DNA of 7,429 bases from Thermodesulfobacteriota bacterium. GTDB lineage: Bacteria > Desulfobacterota > Desulfobacteria > Desulfobacterales > RPRI01. The stretch spans positions 1 through 7,429 of the forward strand of contig JAUPLM010000307.1 in the NCBI GenBank assembly GCA_030836965.1, read 5' to 3'. The translations under genes and the position numbers were made by a program. Below, one piece after another: positions 5,633-7,429 of this stretch. Positions within the stretch are counted from its first letter, which is position 1; each line of letters begins with the position of its first letter. Below the pieces are notes generated by a model. That model saw only the letters and a program-made list of their open reading frames with translations. It searched no databases and was not told the DNA's origin.

Positions 5633-7429
5633 TCAGGCCGGCAGTGATGCACCAAATTCCATAGTCAGCCTGTCTGTTATATTTTTATGGATATTATTAA
5701 CCTCACCGTCTTCGAGGGTCTTTTCGGAAGATCTGTAGGTAATCCTTATTGAAACACTCCTTTTCCCGGAAGGGACTGCAGCCCCTTCGAAAATATCGAA
5801 CAGATGCGCATTTTCTATGAGCTTTTCACCGGTGCTGTTGATTTTTTCCAGAATGGACATCGCTTCAATTTTTTTATCTGTGATTATTGTAATATCCCTT
5901 GTTGAAGCAGGAAATTTAGGCAGCATTTTAGCTGTTTTATCTCTGTCTGAAAGAGCAAGCAGGGCATTGCAGTTAAGCTCAAAAATAAAAACTTTCTGTT
6001 TCAAATCAAAATTGTGAAGAACTTCAGGATGCACCTCTCCGATAATACCGATGGCTTCATTTCCTGCTATTATTTGAGCTGTATATCCATATCTTGTATA
6101 GCTGCATAATTCAACCGGCATTTTTGTGTACCGGACTTTATCTATGTTCAAACCGGCCAGAAGCCCTTCCACGGCACCCTTGATATCAAAAAAATCACAT
6201 TCGGCATCCTTTTCATACCATGTCTGACTGTACCGGCCGCCCGTCATAAGGCCTGCCGTCATTTCAATTTCTTCAGGGAGATTCTCCTTCCCTTTGCCTA
6301 AAAATATCTTGCCTGTTTCAAACAGTTTAAGATTTTTTGTCTGATGAGACAGGTTGCGGTGCGTTGTTTCGAGAAGACCCGGAATAAGAGATGTCCTCAT
6401 TACATTCTGCTCTTCGTTTAGAGGATTTAAGACATGTAAAAGTCTTCTTTTAGGGTCATCTGAAGAAAGATTTAGACGATCGCACGCTGATTCGCTTATA
6501 AAACTGTAATTAACCGCCTCAGTGAAGGAGAGCCCTGTCATTATGTTTTTAATTTTCTCTCTTATGAGAAGCGCTTTTAAGGGCTGGGCGGTTTCGGATT
6601 GCATAAGAGGCAGGGAGGCCGGAATTCTGTTATATCCATAAAGACGCGCAGCTTCTTCCATCAAATCAACGGGTCTTGAAATATCGACTCTGAAAGAAGG
6701 AGGGGTTACCTTTATCGTATCTGTTCCACCATTTTTTACTTTGAATTCGATTGATTCCAACAATGATCTTATCGTGTTTTTGTCAAGCTCCGTGCCGAGC
6801 ACTCTCCCGGTTGCGCGGATTCCGAGCTCGATAGTTTCCTTCTTTTGTATCAGCGGGTATTGATCAATAATACCTTTTACTTGCTTTCCTTTTCCCATAT
6901 CAGTCATTAGGGATATGGCTCTGACAAGCGCTCTGACCGTTCCGTCCGGATCGATTCCCCGCTCGAAGCGGTAAGAGGCTTCGGTGCTGAGCCCAAGCTT
7001 CTTTGAGGTTTTGCGGATGCTTAACGGATTGAAATATGCGCTTTCAATAAGTACTCTTTTCGTGGAATTAACTATTTCAGAATTGAGTCCTCCCATGACA
7101 CCTGCTATTGCAACCGGCTTTTTGCCGTCACAGATCATAAGCATATCGGGATCGAGTATCCGCTCTTTCCTGTCAAGGGTTGTGAATTTCTCTCCTCTGG
7201 TTGCCGTCCGGACTACGATCCTGTTTTCTTCCAGGAAATCGAAATCAAATGCATGAAGAGGCTGGCCGCATTCCAGCATGATGAAGTTTGTTATATCAAC
7301 GATGTTGTTTATCGGTCTTTGCCCGATTGATATGAGTCGTTTTCTGAGCCAGAAGGGTGAAGGGGCGACGGTTATATCCTTAACAAGAGCGGCGGCGTAT
7401 CTCGGACAATGCTCCGGAGATTCTATGTT
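5633..7429 (-). CDS. pheT: Phenylalanyl-tRNA synthetase beta subunit (5' end cut)
   Basis: PheT forms the alpha2-beta2 enzyme with PheS and charges tRNA-Phe; the beta chain holds the editing site and binds the tRNA. The frame is open to the window edge, so 598 C-terminal residues are visible and about 200 N-terminal ones (including the EMAP-type tRNA-binding domain) should lie outside. An ATG at 7277-7279 is internal, since the preceding 50 codons continue the family pattern (CPRYAAALVKDITVAPSPFW, GQRPINNIVDITNFIMLE). Numbering from the edge, the B3/4 editing domain covers about 1-170 (GQPLHAFD; AGVMGG; STEASYRFERGID). B5 covers about 200-270 (PPSFRVDISRPVDLMEEAAR, YGYNRIP). The catalytic-like core covers about 275-500 (NPLNEEQNVMRTSLIPGLL; GEVHPEV). 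The anticodon-binding FDX-ACB domain covers about 506-598 (FPASTRDI; LFDIFEG; TLEDGEVNNIH). It is the upstream gene of the visible block. Confidence 0.97.
   Translation of the reverse strand, partial: NIESPEHCPRYAAALVKDITVAPSPFWLRKRLISIGQRPINNIVDITNFIMLECGQPLHAFDFDFLEENRIVVRTATRGEKFTTLDRKERILDPDMLMICDGKKPVAIAGVMGGLNSEIVNSTKRVLIESAYFNPLSIRKTSKKLGLSTEASYRFERGIDPDGTVRALVRAISLMTDMGKGKQVKGIIDQYPLIQKKETIELGIRATGRVLGTELDKNTIRSLLESIEFKVKNGGTDTIKVTPPSFRVDISRPVDLMEEAARLYGYNRIPASLPLMQSETAQPLKALLIREKIKNIMTGLSFTEAVNYSFISESACDRLNLSSDDPKRRLLHVLNPLNEEQNVMRTSLIPGLLETTHRNLSHQTKNLKLFETGKIFLGKGKENLPEEIEMTAGLMTGGRYSQTWYEKDAECDFFDIKGAVEGLLAGLNIDKVRYTKMPVELCSYTRYGYTAQIIAGNEAIGIIGEVHPEVLHNFDLKQKVFIFELNCNALLALSDRDKTAKMLPKFPASTRDITIITDKKIEAMSILEKINSTGEKLIENAHLFDIFEGAAVPSGKRSVSIRITYRSSEKTLEDGEVNNIHKNITDRLTMEFGASLPA

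Noticed and set aside
1..7429. CRISPR array, insertion sequence, defence or toxin system
   Set aside because: No spaced direct repeats, transposase motifs or terminal inverted repeats are visible; the window is filled by conserved translation and transcription genes.

Overview
The window is a compact, co-directional block of housekeeping genes. Every gene I can support lies on the minus strand. In transcription order (from high to low coordinate) they are: pheT (5' end outside the window), a small MerR-family regulator, tRNA-Gly(CCC), rimP, nusA and infB. The right edge cuts pheT. The left edge lies 21 bases after the infB stop codon, so the continuation of the infB operon is not visible.

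The organism is a Gram-negative-type bacterium of moderate GC content. The best guess is a member of the former Deltaproteobacteria (Desulfobacterota). This rests on a short MerR-type gene directly after pheT, a 918-residue IF2 with two IF2_N modules and a long charged linker, and a NusA with a single C-terminal helix-hairpin-helix region. The assignment is an inference from gene order and protein architecture, with moderate confidence only.

Region 5603-7429 holds the C-terminal three quarters of the phenylalanyl-tRNA synthetase beta chain. The MerR-like gene follows 30 bases later. A 228-base AT-rich spacer without a visible gene or clear terminator then leads to a promoter with a perfect TTGACA -35 box and the tRNA-Gly gene. 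Two intrinsic terminators follow: one just after the tRNA, the other ending against the 5' end of rimP. rimP and nusA overlap by 7 bases. nusA and infB are separated by 106 bases that contain a hairpin and a possible frameshifted remnant of the NusA tail.

The genes share one theme, making and using the translation machinery. PheT charges tRNA-Phe, tRNA-Gly(CCC) decodes GGG, RimP matures the 30S subunit, NusA controls transcription pausing, termination and antitermination, and IF2 brings initiator tRNA to the ribosome. The order tRNA, terminators, rimP, nusA, infB resembles the E. coli metY-rimP-nusA-infB operon, where NusA-sensitive terminators lie between the tRNA and rimP. I found no mobile element, CRISPR array, defence system or other novel accessory system. 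The points worth a second look are regulatory: the terminator-rich leader before rimP, an inverted repeat in the tRNA promoter spacer, and the apparent +1 frameshift at the end of nusA.
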